64,000 bases of DNA, taken from NCBI GenBank assembly GCA_001295775.1, contig LJIA01000018.1, positions 115,097 through 179,096 on the forward strand. Direction: 5' to 3'. Below, piece by piece: positions 19,420-29,819 of this stretch. The translations under genes were made by a program, and so were the position numbers. The notes beneath the pieces were generated by a model. It did no database searches, was not told where the DNA came from, and saw nothing but the letters and a program-made list of their open reading frames with translations. The number at the start of each line of letters is the position of its first letter. Positions within the stretch are counted from its first letter, which is position 1. Origin of the DNA: a beta proteobacterium AAP99 (GTDB taxonomy: Bacteria; Pseudomonadota; Gammaproteobacteria; Burkholderiales; Burkholderiaceae_C).

Positions 19420-19843
19420 CCCGTTGCCCGGCTCAAACCGGGTGCAGATCGGTTCCTGACATGCGCGACTGAACTGAGGCCCGAGAATGGGCCGCAACCC
19501 GCATGCTGCAAGCGGATTGCGGCAAATCTCAATATTCAACAATTGATTGAAAATAGACCGATTGGTAATGGTCTTTTCAAGCGAACGTTGAAACAACGCG
19601 TGCTGAAAGTGCAGCATGCGCGGCGCAACTGGCCGGCGCAACGTCTGGGCGCTCGCCTGCGCAGCACGCGAACCGAAAAAGCTTTGTGCGGAATTGCGGG
19701 ATAACCCTTTGCGCGATCGCCGACCATGCGCAGCATGGAATCGCTCACCCCGCTCGCACGCCATGCACGTGCAGCGCCGGCCGTCTGCCTGATCAATGGC
19801 CCCTGCGGCGTGAGCAGCACGCTGGTCTTCTGAGACTCAACTC
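19420..19843 (+). promoter_or_regulatory. Upstream region of the cysI operon
   Basis: A 424-base gap, notably AT-richer in its middle (19530-19580) than the surrounding genes. It holds a plausible sigma-70 promoter, TTGATT (19543-19548), 17 bases, TAATGG (19566-19571); a GGGATAACC site at 19698-19706 like the one upstream of the first sbp; and a possible 35-codon reading frame at 19726-19833. This is where CysB-type activation of cysI-DUF934-cysHDN would be expected. No larger gene is present. Confidence 0.45.
19726..19833 (+). CDS. Possible 35-residue leader peptide upstream of cysI
   Basis: An ATG at 19726 opens a 35-codon frame that ends 10 bases before the cysI ATG. The product has an internal Met and two cysteines in VCLINGPCGV near its end. 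No strong ribosome binding site is visible, and the frame may be chance in GC-rich DNA. Its position just before a cysteine-pathway operon makes a cysteine-responsive leader imaginable; two Cys codons are few for attenuation. Low confidence. Confidence 0.2.
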   Translation: MRSMESLTPLARHARAAPAVCLINGPCGVSSTLVF

Positions 19844-21536
<1,693 letters not shown>

Positions 21537-21544
<8 letters not shown>

Positions 21545-22052
21545 GCTGATCTTGAATGGCGCTGTGGTCGCTGACACCTTTGTGCGCATTGCTGAGGTCG
21601 ATGATCTGGCGCAGCTGCCGGTCGATCAGGATGTGCTCGCACCGTTGTCTGTCTGGCAGGCCATGCCGGAGCGTCTGATTGATCGTGCCGGGCGCCGCGG
21701 CCTGCTTCTGGCCCCCGATGCAGACCCCACTCAGGCGCAGCCTTTCTTCAGCCGGCTGGATGTGATTGCGGTCGAGTTTCCCAGCATGGTGGACGGGCGC
21801 GGCTTCTCGCTCGCCTATCTGCTGCGCACCCGCCTGGGTTGGCGCGGCGAACTTCGCGCAGTCGGCCCGCTGCTGCGCGACCAGCTTCAGATGCTTGCCC
21901 GCGTCGGATTTGACGCCATGAGCCTGCGCGAAGGGCAGGACCTTCATGCGGCGCTGTCCAGCCTGCGGGACTTCTCTGCACCTTATCAGGGTTCTGCCGA
22001 CGAAGCTCGACCCCTGTTTGCGCGCGCGTCACTGGAGAGCAGCCATGTCTGA
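21537..22052 (+). CDS. DUF934 domain protein of the sulfite reduction operon
   Basis: A 171-residue soluble protein of the DUF934 family, which in betaproteobacteria is regularly found between cysI and cysH. Recognisable parts are LAPLSVWQA, the middle DVIAVEFPSMVDGRGFSLAYLLRTRLGWRGELRAVG and FDAMSLREGQDL near the end. No enzyme motif is visible. It overlaps cysI by 8 bases and cysH by 8 bases, so its amount is tied to both; a role in sulfite reductase assembly or electron supply is an inference from this context. Confidence 0.88.
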
Positions 22053-22743
22053 CCTGAAGACCGGCGCACTGCACGCCATGCTGACGGGGATCGCCAAGCG
22101 CTATCCGGGCGCTGCGATCGCGTCGTCCATGCAGATGGAGGACATGATCCTCACGGATGTGCTGGCTCGTCTCAAGCTGCCTCTGGCGGTCTTCATGCTA
22201 GACACCGGGCGGTTGCACAGCGAGACCCTGGCCATGGTCGGTCGCGTCAAGGAGCGCTACGGCATCGAGGTCGAGGTCTACCAGCCGCAGGAGACCAAGG
22301 TGAAGCAGTACGTTCAACAGCACGGCCTGAATGCCTTCTACGAGAGTGTTGAACTGCGCAAGAGTTGCTGCGGTATCCGCAAGGTCGAACCCCTGGCGCG
22401 AGCGCTGCGCGACCGTCCGGCCTGGATCACCGGACAGCGCCGGGCCCAGTCCGCCACGCGTACCGAGCTGAAGCTCGAAGACTTTGACCCCACCCACGGC
22501 CTGCCCAAGTTCAACCCGCTGACGGAGTGGACGGACGCGGAAGTCCGCGCCTACATCAGCGACTTCGATGTGCCTGTGAACGCCTTGCACGCCCGCGGCT
22601 ACCCCAGCATCGGGTGCGAGCCCTGCACCCGTGCGATCAAGCCGGGCGAAGACCCCCGTGCCGGCCGCTGGTGGTGGGAGAGCAGCGACAGCAAGGAATG
22701 CGGCCTGCACGTCATCCCGATCAAGCAAGAGAGCCACGCATGA
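22045..22743 (+). CDS. cysH: Adenylyl-sulfate (APS) reductase, thioredoxin-dependent
   Basis: A 232-residue enzyme that reduces APS to sulfite and AMP. The [4Fe-4S] cysteine pairs that mark APS-using enzymes are present: C108-C109 in KSCCGIRKVEPL and C191-x2-C194 in GCEPCTRAIKPGEDPRAGRWWWE. The catalytic cysteine is C219 in SKECGLH. The nucleotide-binding loop is SSMQMEDM. With this type of enzyme no APS kinase is needed, consistent with no cysC in the window. Overlaps DUF934 by 8 bases and cysD by 4 (ATGA). Confidence 0.95.
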   Translation: MSDLKTGALHAMLTGIAKRYPGAAIASSMQMEDMILTDVLARLKLPLAVFMLDTGRLHSETLAMVGRVKERYGIEVEVYQPQETKVKQYVQQHGLNAFYESVELRKSCCGIRKVEPLARALRDRPAWITGQRRAQSATRTELKLEDFDPTHGLPKFNPLTEWTDAEVRAYISDFDVPVNALHARGYPSIGCEPCTRAIKPGEDPRAGRWWWESSDSKECGLHVIPIKQESHA

Positions 22744-23705
22744 GTACGGTCCAGGTTCGAGAAGACGTGCCCCGTTCAGAGGCGCAGCCAGTCCAGGCGC
22801 GCAATGCGCATCTGGACTGGCTGGAGGCTGAATCCATCCACATTCTGCGCGAGGTGGTCGCAGAGTCGGCTCGACCGGCCATGCTGTTCTCCGGCGGCAA
22901 GGACTCTGTGGTCATGCTGCATCTGGCGGTGAAGGCCTTCTTCCCCGGCAATCTGCCGTTTCCGCTGGTGCACGTGGACACGGGTCACAACTTCCATGAA
23001 GTGATCGAGTTCCGGGATCGCCGCGTGGCGCAGCTCAAGGCGCAATTGGTGGTAGGCCATGTGGAAGACAGCATTCGCAAGGGCACCGTGGTGCTTCCCG
23101 GTCCGCTGGCCTCCCGCAACGCGGCGCAGAGCGTGACACTGCTCGAAACCATCGAACAGCACGGCTTTGATGCGCTGTTCGGCGGCGCACGACGCGACGA
23201 AGAGAAGGCGCGCGCCAAGGAACGGGTGGTGAGCTTTCGCGACAGCTTCGGCCAGTGGGATCCCAAGGCGCAGCGCCCGGAACTCTGGAATCTCTACAAC
23301 ACCCGGGTGCATCCCGGTGAGCACATCCGCGTCTTCCCGATCAGCAACTGGACTGAGCTCGACATCTGGCAATACATCGAGCGCGAGCGACTCGAATTGC
23401 CGAGCATCTACTACAGCCACTCGCGCCCCGTGGTGCGCAAGCAGACCCGGCATGGCGAGCTGCTGATGCCTGTGACCGCGCTGACCCCCGCCGCCGAGGG
23501 CGACCTGGTCGAAACGCTACCCGTGCGCTTCCGCACAGTGGGCGATGTGTCCTGCACCTGCCCGGTGGCCAGTACCGCCGCCAGCAACGCAGACATCATT
23601 GCGGAGACCGTGACGACGGCGCTGTCCGAACGCGGCGCCACGCGCATGGACGACCAGACCAACGAAGCCAGCATGGAGCGGCGCAAGAAGGAAGGCTATT
23701 TCTGA
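22740..23705 (+). CDS. cysD: Sulfate adenylyltransferase subunit 2
   Basis: A 321-residue PP-loop ATPase, the catalytic half of ATP sulfurylase, which makes APS from sulfate and ATP together with CysN. The PP-loop SGGKDSVVMLHLA is at about residues 51-63; further marks are PLVHVDTGHNFHEVIEFRD, FGGARRDEEKARAKERVVS, SNWTELDIWQYI and RFRTVGDVSCTCPV. ATGA overlap with cysH. The longer upstream frame to 22527 runs through cysH and is not used. Confidence 0.96.
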   Translation: MSTVQVREDVPRSEAQPVQARNAHLDWLEAESIHILREVVAESARPAMLFSGGKDSVVMLHLAVKAFFPGNLPFPLVHVDTGHNFHEVIEFRDRRVAQLKAQLVVGHVEDSIRKGTVVLPGPLASRNAAQSVTLLETIEQHGFDALFGGARRDEEKARAKERVVSFRDSFGQWDPKAQRPELWNLYNTRVHPGEHIRVFPISNWTELDIWQYIERERLELPSIYYSHSRPVVRKQTRHGELLMPVTALTPAAEGDLVETLPVRFRTVGDVSCTCPVASTAASNADIIAETVTTALSERGATRMDDQTNEASMERRKKEGYF

Positions 23706-23757
23706 GCCTCCGATCGCCCGCAAGCCTGTCCGCGCCCAAAACACCGGAACCAAGATC

Positions 23758-25053
23758 ATGAATGCCATCGCCGAGCCCTTGAACACTTTCGAAGACCGCG
23801 GGGTGCTGCGCTTCATCACCTGCGGCAGCGTGGATGATGGCAAGAGCACCCTGATCGGCCGCCTGCTCTATGACGCTCGCGCGGTGCTGTCCGATCAGCT
23901 GCTGGCGGTGACCAACTCGCGCCACAAGCGCACCGAAGGCGAGGAGATCGACCTGTCGCTGCTTACTGACGGCCTGGAGGCCGAGCGCGAGCAGGGCATC
24001 ACGATCGATGTGGCGTATCGCTACTTCGCCAGCCCGGTGCGCAAGTTCATCATCGCTGACTGCCCGGGTCATGTGCAGTACACCCGCAACATGGTCACTG
24101 GCGCATCCACGGCCGATGCTGCGGTGCTGCTGATCGATGCCACGCGGGTGAAGGACGGCGCGCTGCTTGAGCAGACCCGGCGCCACGCGGCGCTGGTCAA
24201 TCTGCTCGGCGTGCGTCATCTGATTGCTGTGGTCAACAAGATTGATCTGCTGGACTACTCCGAGGCCGCGTTCAACCAGATCAAGGCGGCGTTTGAAGCG
24301 CTGGCGGAACAGCTTGGCGCCGTGCCGGCCGCGGTGATTCCGGTGTCTGCCCTGCGTGGGGACAACGTGGTGGTGCCCTCGCGCAATACCCCGTGGTACG
24401 AGGGCCCGGTGCTGCTGGAAGTGCTCGAGACCCTTCCCGCCGGCGAGGCGGCGCAGGACGCCAGCCTGCGCTTCCCGGTGCAGTGGGTGAACCGCGTGGG
24501 CGGCAGCCGTGTGGATGACTTCCGCGGGCTGGCGGGTACGGTGGCAGCAGGCCGTGTGCGAGTGGGCGATGCCGTGCGCATCGAGCCTGCCGGCGTGGCT
24601 GCGGCAGTCGACCGCATCATTACCTTCGACGGCGAGCTGCAGGAGGCGCGAGCCGGCATGGCCGTCACGCTGGTACTCGACCGTGATGTTGACGCGTCGC
24701 GTGGCGACATGCTTGTGGCCGCTGCCGATCCGGCGAGCGGTGCGAAGAATTTGAGCGCCGAGCTGTGCTGGCTCGACAGCACGCCGCTGAACCCGGCGCG
24801 GCGCTATCTCATCAAGCACGGCACGCGCACCATGCAGGCCAAGCTGCTGGCGCTGGAGTCGCGGCTGGATCTGCAGAACCTCGCTCACCAGCCAGCGGAG
24901 GGCCTGGCGCTCAATGACATCGGCCGCGTGCGGCTGGCGGTCCAGCAGCCCCTGGTGGCGGATGCCTACGCAGCGCACCGCGCCACCGGCCGGTTCGTCC
25001 TGATTGATGCCGCCACCAACCAGACCGCGGCCGCCGGGTTGATCGAGGCCTGA
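23758..25053 (+). CDS. cysN: Sulfate adenylyltransferase subunit 1 (GTPase)
   Basis: A 431-residue EF-Tu-like GTPase that drives APS formation by CysD. G1 is GSVDDGKSTLIGRLLYDA (about residue 23), G2/G3 are GITIDVAYRYF and DCPGHVQYTRNM, and G4 is NKIDLLDYS; beta-barrel domains follow. It lacks a C-terminal APS kinase domain, in agreement with the APS-type CysH. It begins 52 bases after cysD and is the last gene of the sulfur region. Confidence 0.96.
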   Translation: MNAIAEPLNTFEDRGVLRFITCGSVDDGKSTLIGRLLYDARAVLSDQLLAVTNSRHKRTEGEEIDLSLLTDGLEAEREQGITIDVAYRYFASPVRKFIIADCPGHVQYTRNMVTGASTADAAVLLIDATRVKDGALLEQTRRHAALVNLLGVRHLIAVVNKIDLLDYSEAAFNQIKAAFEALAEQLGAVPAAVIPVSALRGDNVVVPSRNTPWYEGPVLLEVLETLPAGEAAQDASLRFPVQWVNRVGGSRVDDFRGLAGTVAAGRVRVGDAVRIEPAGVAAAVDRIITFDGELQEARAGMAVTLVLDRDVDASRGDMLVAAADPASGAKNLSAELCWLDSTPLNPARRYLIKHGTRTMQAKLLALESRLDLQNLAHQPAEGLALNDIGRVRLAVQQPLVADAYAAHRATGRFVLIDAATNQTAAAGLIEA

Positions 25054-25194
25054 ATGCCAAAGCGCACCGCCGCCGATGTGGGCGGCGCGGCGGTTCATCG
25101 CAAGAAACCGTGAGTTCGTCCTGCTGGCGCTGGCGGCGGGCAGGGCTGCCCCGCCAGAATTCGGCCATTCCGATCCACTGCGTGAGGCCGAACG

Positions 25195-26832
25195 ATGATC
25201 CGCACCCCCCTGAAAGCCGCCGCCACGATGGGCACCTTGCTGGCCCTGAGTGCCGGCACCCTGGCACAGACGGCCGATGATCCGGCACTTCTCGAGCAGC
25301 TCAAGGCGCGCTTCGAGAACGACCGCACCGGCGCCTGTGTCGTGGCCGCGGTGATCGAGGGCGCCCAGGTCCGTCGGGCACGCTACTGCGCCAACCCCAA
25401 GGCCCAGCGCACCTTGACGGACGACACGGTCTTCGAGATCGGTTCGGTCACCAAGACCATGACCGCCTTTCTGGTGGCGGACCTGATCGAGCAGGGCAAG
25501 TGGTCGCTGGACGACTCGATCGCCAGGCACTTGCCCGCCGGCACCGTGCTGCCGCGCCAAGGCGAGCGGCAGATCACCGTGCGTGACCTCGTCACACACA
25601 CCTCGGGGCTGCCCGCACTGCCATCCCGCATGAATCCGGCTCAGCCGGACAACCCCTATGCCGGCCTCACGGAGCAGCAGCTGCTGGACTCGCTGGCCGA
25701 CGTAAGGCTCAGCCGGCCGATCGGCAGCCAGGCCGAGTACTCCAATTTCGGCATGATGGTGTTGTCACTGGCCGTGGCACGCGCCAACGGCAATGACTTC
25801 GAAGCGGCGCTCAAGCGCAAGCTGTTCGAACCCCTGGGCATGAAGACGGCCTACGTGGCCAAGCCGCCTTCTGGTGTGGTGTCTGCGCGGGGCCACAACC
25901 CGGCCGCGCAGCCCACCTCGGCATGGACGATCACGCCGAACCTCGCAGGTGTGGGCATGGTGCGCGCCAGCCTGAACGACATGATCCGCTACGCCCAGGC
26001 GCAGGTCGGTGTTGCGGACACGCCGTTGCTCAAGACCATGCAGTTCACTCAGCAGCCCTTGGGCCGCGGCTTTGGCATGAACTGGCTGGTGCAGAACGTC
26101 CAGGGCCGCACGTTGATCGGTCATGAGGGCGGTACTGGCGGCTTTTCTTCGCTAGTGAGCATGGAGCCCGCTGCGAAGCGGGCTGTGGTGATGCTGGCCG
26201 ACACTTCTTTGGCCGACCTCGGCGGACTGGGCGATGTGGCGTCCGCATTGCTGGGCTTGCCACGCGTTGTGGGCAAGCCGCGCGTGCAGCAGCCCATACC
26301 CGATGCGCTGCGCAAGGCGCTGGAAGGCGACTGGGCGTTGAGCGGCCTGCCCATCCGGATCTGGACCGACGGCGGCAAGCTGATGGCGCAGGTCCAGGGG
26401 CAGGGCGCATTCGAACTCTTCTACGACAGCCGCGGCGACTTCTATCCCACTGTCACCAGTGCCACGCTCACGCCGGTGCTGCAGGACGGCAAGGTCAATA
26501 CCTTCCGCTGGGTGCAGGGCGGCGGCGTCCTGGAAGGCGTGCGCAAGGGCAGCCGCGTGGCGCCAACAGCCACGAACCCGGCGTGGAAGGACTGGGCGGG
26601 CGAGTACCAGCTCGCACCCAGCTTCAGCCTGCGCGTATTCGAGGAGGGCGGCGCGCTCAAGATCCAGGGCACCGGCCAGCCATCGATTCCGGCGGAGGTC
26701 ACAGGCACCGATCGCATTGAGGTCAAGGCGGTCGGCGCGGTGGTGGAGTTCACGCGCGATGCCAAGGGCGACGTCGTCAGCGCCACGCTGCGTCAGGCCG
26801 GGCAGGTGATTCCGGGGCCCAAAAAGCGCTGA
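25195..26832 (+). CDS. Secreted serine hydrolase, class C beta-lactamase / PBP4-like family
   Basis: A 545-residue exported protein with a signal peptide (LKAAATMGTLLALSAGTLAQ). The catalytic set of the beta-lactamase/transpeptidase fold is present: S84-V-T-K87 in EIGSVTKTMTAFL and Y182-S-N184 in EYSNFGMMVL; HEGGTGGF (about residue 310) takes the place of the KTG box. The first 370 residues form the hydrolase. The remaining 170 look like a beta-rich C-terminal domain as in AmpH/EstB-like hydrolases. It could be a peptidase, esterase or beta-lactamase; true class C enzymes are shorter (about 380), so an antibiotic-resistance role should not be assumed. It starts 141 bases after cysN, with its own unit. 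Confidence 0.87.
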   Translation: MIRTPLKAAATMGTLLALSAGTLAQTADDPALLEQLKARFENDRTGACVVAAVIEGAQVRRARYCANPKAQRTLTDDTVFEIGSVTKTMTAFLVADLIEQGKWSLDDSIARHLPAGTVLPRQGERQITVRDLVTHTSGLPALPSRMNPAQPDNPYAGLTEQQLLDSLADVRLSRPIGSQAEYSNFGMMVLSLAVARANGNDFEAALKRKLFEPLGMKTAYVAKPPSGVVSARGHNPAAQPTSAWTITPNLAGVGMVRASLNDMIRYAQAQVGVADTPLLKTMQFTQQPLGRGFGMNWLVQNVQGRTLIGHEGGTGGFSSLVSMEPAAKRAVVMLADTSLADLGGLGDVASALLGLPRVVGKPRVQQPIPDALRKALEGDWALSGLPIRIWTDGGKLMAQVQGQGAFELFYDSRGDFYPTVTSATLTPVLQDGKVNTFRWVQGGGVLEGVRKGSRVAPTATNPAWKDWAGEYQLAPSFSLRVFEEGGALKIQGTGQPSIPAEVTGTDRIEVKAVGAVVEFTRDAKGDVVSATLRQAGQVIPGPKKR

Positions 26833-26853
26833 TCAAGCCCCGATCTGAAATTG

Positions 26854-26922
26854 AAGATCGGCTTCTGGTGGGGCTTTCCAGCCAAAAATGGCTGGAAAGC
26901 CGCATGGAACAAGCGGAAAGCA
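26854..26922 (+). repeat. 69-bp palindromic repeat, copy 1
   Basis: About 83 percent identical, without gaps, to 32549-32617, and sharing its core with 39155-39203 (reverse strand). It holds a perfect hairpin, ggctttccagcca / tggctggaaagcc around a short A-rich loop, followed by CCGC, nine bases and GCGGAAAGC, a second small hairpin. It lies between the serine hydrolase stop and the nested-palindrome element. REP-like behaviour is likely; function unknown. Confidence 0.75.
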
Positions 26923-26926
26923 CTTT

Positions 26927-27127
26927 GGGAACTTCTAGAAACTTACTGCGCGGGCCAATTTGCGCGCTCCGGTGCTCGCCGTACTCCTCGTACTGTCTGC
27001 GCTGCACCGCGCGCCTTGCAAGGCGCTTGGACTTGGCAGGCACAGGACAGTCCGCAGGGACTGTCCTGTGTCCCGCCTCCTCCTCACGCGCAACTTGGCC
27101 CGCTCGCCACGGTTTCTAGAAGTTCCC
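26927..27127. mobile_element. MITE-like element of about 201 bp with terminal inverted repeats and internal palindromes
   Basis: The ends are perfect 16-bp inverted repeats, gggaacttctagaaac (26927-26942) and gtttctagaagttccc (27112-27127); the similarity continues inward through cgggccaa-ttgcgcg. TTT flanks both ends and could be a 3-bp target duplication. Inside are a perfect 16-bp palindrome gcgccttgcaaggcgc (27011-27026) and a perfect 13-bp stem, cacaggacagtcc (27041-27053) with ggactgtcctgtg (27058-27070). There is no transposase gene, so if mobile it must be moved by another element. It occupies most of the gap between the serine hydrolase and the YqaA-like gene; I see no gene in that gap. 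Confidence 0.6.
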
Positions 27128-27149
27128 TTTCGGATCTGCCTGCGCGCGG

Positions 27150-27656
27150 CTAAGCCCCGAACAGCCAGCGCAGCGGCGTCAGCAGCCAGGCCCACACCCC
27201 GTCGGGCACCCAGAGCAGCAGGCTCGTCATCACCACATAGCGCGTCAGCTTGCCCGCCGTCATCCACAGCAGACAGGGCAGCCAGGGCATGCGCAGCCAG
27301 CCGCCCACGGCGGTCAGCGGGTCGCCCACCGCAGGCAGGAAGCTGAAGAACATGGCCTTCGGCCCCAGGCGTTCCAGCCACGCGAGCGCGCGGGGGTTCT
27401 GCTTCTCGCGGGCCACCGCTTGATGCGCCCCCCAGCCCAGCGCGTAATTCACCATGCCGCCCAGGGTGTTGGCGATGGTCGCCACCAGGATGCAGAGCCA
27501 GAACTGGTCCGGGTTGAGCTTGATGTAGCCGAACACCACCGGCTCGCTGCCCATCGGCACCAGCGTGGCCGACACGAAGGCGACCAGAAACACCATCGTC
27601 AGCCCGAACTGGGGCAGCGCGAAGGTGTTCATCAACCACTGTACGAAGGCGTCCAT
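27150..27656 (-). CDS. YqaA/DedA (VTT-domain) family inner-membrane protein
   Basis: A 168-residue membrane protein with four to five hydrophobic stretches. Family features are SATLVPMGSEPVVFGYIKL, NTLGGMVNYALGWGA, FFSFLPAVGDPLTAVGGWLRMPW and LGKLTRYVV-like ending, typical of YqaA proteins in the DedA/VTT superfamily, which take part in membrane lipid or proton-gradient homeostasis. It stands alone on the minus strand, opposite to ilvA. Confidence 0.87.
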   Translation of the reverse strand: MDAFVQWLMNTFALPQFGLTMVFLVAFVSATLVPMGSEPVVFGYIKLNPDQFWLCILVATIANTLGGMVNYALGWGAHQAVAREKQNPRALAWLERLGPKAMFFSFLPAVGDPLTAVGGWLRMPWLPCLLWMTAGKLTRYVVMTSLLLWVPDGVWAWLLTPLRWLFGA

Positions 27657-27914
27657 TCGGGATGACCTCAGCCTCCGCGCTTCGATGATCGCTTGCCGCT
27701 CGCGCGGTTGCGCATGACTTCATGCCCTGCGGGCATTGAATGACCGGGCTGCGCCCGATGCTTCATTGCCTCGTACAACACATGAGCAGCGCGATCAGCC
27801 TCACCCTGCCGATCATTTCGTCATCAAGGCGCGCAGCGCCGCGGTCATTTTGTCATTCCCCAGCCAAATACACTCCAGTCGGAGCACGGGCCTTGCGAGG
27901 GAGCGCAAAGACAT

Positions 27915-29426
27915 ATGGGACAGGACTATCTCAGGAAGATCCTCACGGCACGCGTTTATGACGTGGCGATCGAGTCCCCGCTCGAACGTGCACCGCAGCT
28001 GTCCGCACGCCTGGCCAACAGCCTGTACTTCAAGCGCGAAGACCAGCAGCCTGTGTTCAGTTTCAAGCTGCGCGGTGCCTACAACAAGATGGCGCAGCTG
28101 CCGGCCGCAAGCCTGAAGCGTGGCGTGATCGCGGCGAGCGCCGGCAACCATGCGCAGGGCGTGGCGCTCGGCGCGCAGCGCCTGGGCTGCAAGGCCGTGA
28201 TCGTGATGCCGGTGACCACGCCGCAGGTCAAGATCGATGCCGTCAAGGCGCGCGGAGCCGACGTCGTGCTGCACGGCGACTCGTACTCGGATGCCTATCA
28301 GCATGCCGTCATGCTGGAAAAGAAGCACAAGCTCACCTTCGTGCACCCCTTCGATGACCCCGACGTGATCGCCGGCCAGGGCACCGTGGGCATGGAGATC
28401 CTGCGCCAGCACCAGGGGCCGCTGGATGCGGTGTTCGTCGCCATCGGCGGCGGCGGTCTGATCGCCGGGGTGGCGGCCTACATCAAGCAGGTGCGCCCGG
28501 AAGTAAAGATCATCGGCGTGCAGACCGAGGACAGCGATGCCATGGTGCAGAGCGTGGCCGCCGGCAAGCGCGTGCAGCTGCAGGACGTCGGCCTGTTCTC
28601 CGACGGCACGGCAGTCAAGCTCGTCGGTGGCGAGACCTTCCGCCTCGTGCAGAAGTACGTGGACGAGTTTGTGCGCGTGAACACGGACGAAGTCTGCGCC
28701 GCCATCAAGGATGTGTTCACCGACACCCGCAGCGTGCTGGAGCCCGCCGGGGCGCTGGCCGTGGCCGGCGCCAAGAAGTGGGTGGAGCAGCACCGCGCGC
28801 GCGGCAAGACCCTGGTGGCGATTGCCTGCGGTGCCAACATGAACTTTGACCGGCTGCGCTTTGTGGCCGAGCGCGCCGAGGTCGGTGAGGCGCGCGAAGC
28901 CGTCTTTGCCGTCACCCTGCCCGAGGAGCGCGGTGCCTTCAAGCGCTTCTGCGAGGCGGTCGGTCCGCGCAACGTGACCGAGTTCAACTACCGCATCAGT
29001 GACTCCAGCGAAGCGCATGTGTTCGTCGGCCTGTCGATCTCAAAGCGTGACGAGAGCGCGGCGATCTCGCGGGCTTTCAAGAAGGCCGGCTTCGCCAATA
29101 TCGACCTGACCGACAACGAACTCGCCAAGACCCACGTGCGCCATCTGGTAGGCGGCCGCTCCGCACTGGCCAAGGATGAGCTGCTGTATCGCTTCGAGTT
29201 CCCTGAGCGGCCCGGCGCGCTCATGCGTTTTCTGAACACGATGCATCCGGACTGGAACATCAGCCTGTTCCATTACCGCAACCAGGGCGCGGACTATGGG
29301 CGCATTCTTGTCGGGCTGCAGGTGCCCAGCCACGAGAAGAAGGAGCTGCGCAGCTTCCTGAAGAATCTCGGCTACCGGCATTGGGACGAGACGGATAATC
29401 CGGCCTACCGCCTTTTCCTGCGCTGA
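27915..29426 (+). CDS. ilvA: Threonine ammonia-lyase, biosynthetic (threonine deaminase)
   Basis: A 503-residue PLP enzyme that turns threonine into 2-oxobutanoate, the first step to isoleucine. The PLP lysine is K51 in FSFKLRGAYNKM; the phosphate-binding glycine loop is AIGGGGLIAGVAAY. From about residue 325 come two ACT-like regulatory domains (FAVTLPEERGAFKRFC and YRFEFPERPGALMRFL), so isoleucine inhibition is expected. Length matches the long biosynthetic form (about 500-515). The small secreted-protein gene starts 5 bases after its stop. Confidence 0.96.
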   Translation: MGQDYLRKILTARVYDVAIESPLERAPQLSARLANSLYFKREDQQPVFSFKLRGAYNKMAQLPAASLKRGVIAASAGNHAQGVALGAQRLGCKAVIVMPVTTPQVKIDAVKARGADVVLHGDSYSDAYQHAVMLEKKHKLTFVHPFDDPDVIAGQGTVGMEILRQHQGPLDAVFVAIGGGGLIAGVAAYIKQVRPEVKIIGVQTEDSDAMVQSVAAGKRVQLQDVGLFSDGTAVKLVGGETFRLVQKYVDEFVRVNTDEVCAAIKDVFTDTRSVLEPAGALAVAGAKKWVEQHRARGKTLVAIACGANMNFDRLRFVAERAEVGEAREAVFAVTLPEERGAFKRFCEAVGPRNVTEFNYRISDSSEAHVFVGLSISKRDESAAISRAFKKAGFANIDLTDNELAKTHVRHLVGGRSALAKDELLYRFEFPERPGALMRFLNTMHPDWNISLFHYRNQGADYGRILVGLQVPSHEKKELRSFLKNLGYRHWDETDNPAYRLFLR

Positions 29427-29431
29427 ACGCC

Positions 29432-29815
29432 ATGTCTCATCACACCTTGGCCGTGCTTGCCCTGCTCCTGCTTGGAGCTGCAGCGCCGCGCGCACAGGCC
29501 AATCAGCTCGAACTGGATCTGGTCGTGGCCAAGCAGCCGCGCAAGGTCGTGTGCGAACTCGGCGCGGCTGCGTTGCAGTACCCGGAAACCGAGCCGCCGC
29601 GGCTGATGAAGGGCACGCTCAACCTGCTGGTGCGCCTGCAGCCGGACGGCAAGCTGGGCAATGTGCGTCTCGTCGGTCAGCAGGGCATGGACGCGGCAGA
29701 TGCCAGCCTGTTCGTGCCGAACATCAGCGCCTATCTGGCCCAGGCCAAGTGCCCGCCGCAGCGCTTTGGCATCGATGTAAAGCTGTCCTTGAACGTCGAC
29801 GGCGGCCGGAAGTAG
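29432..29815 (+). CDS. Small secreted protein with TonB-C-terminus-like domain
   Basis: A 127-residue protein with a signal peptide (LAVLALLLLGAAAPRAQA). The mature part contains GTLNLLVRLQPDGKLGNVRLVGQQGMDAADASL, which resembles the beta-alpha plan of TonB C-terminal domains (a value transformed by a D-G-K/R turn, then V-x-x-S-G/Q-G and a residue-rich helix). Two cysteines (in VVCELG and AKCPPQ) could form a disulfide in the periplasm. The TonB relation is tentative. It is squeezed between ilvA and the 5'-nucleotidase gene with 4-5-base gaps, so it is cotranscribed. Confidence 0.7.
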   Translation: MSHHTLAVLALLLLGAAAPRAQANQLELDLVVAKQPRKVVCELGAAALQYPETEPPRLMKGTLNLLVRLQPDGKLGNVRLVGQQGMDAADASLFVPNISAYLAQAKCPPQRFGIDVKLSLNVDGGRK

Positions 29816-29819
29816 CAGC

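Noticed and set aside
25060..25095. A terminator after cysN formed by GC-rich CCGCCGCC / GGCGGCG sequence
   Set aside because: The stem is made of simple GC triplets common in this genome and no T run follows, so support is too weak.
25195..26832. A beta-lactamase resistance gene
   Set aside because: The SxxK and YxN motifs fit many serine hydrolases; the length of 545 residues and the extra C-terminal domain point to an AmpH/EstB-like enzyme rather than a resistance enzyme.
26927..27127. An intact insertion sequence or integron attC site
   Set aside because: There is no transposase frame, no integrase gene and no attC core sites; only the inverted-repeat structure is supported.
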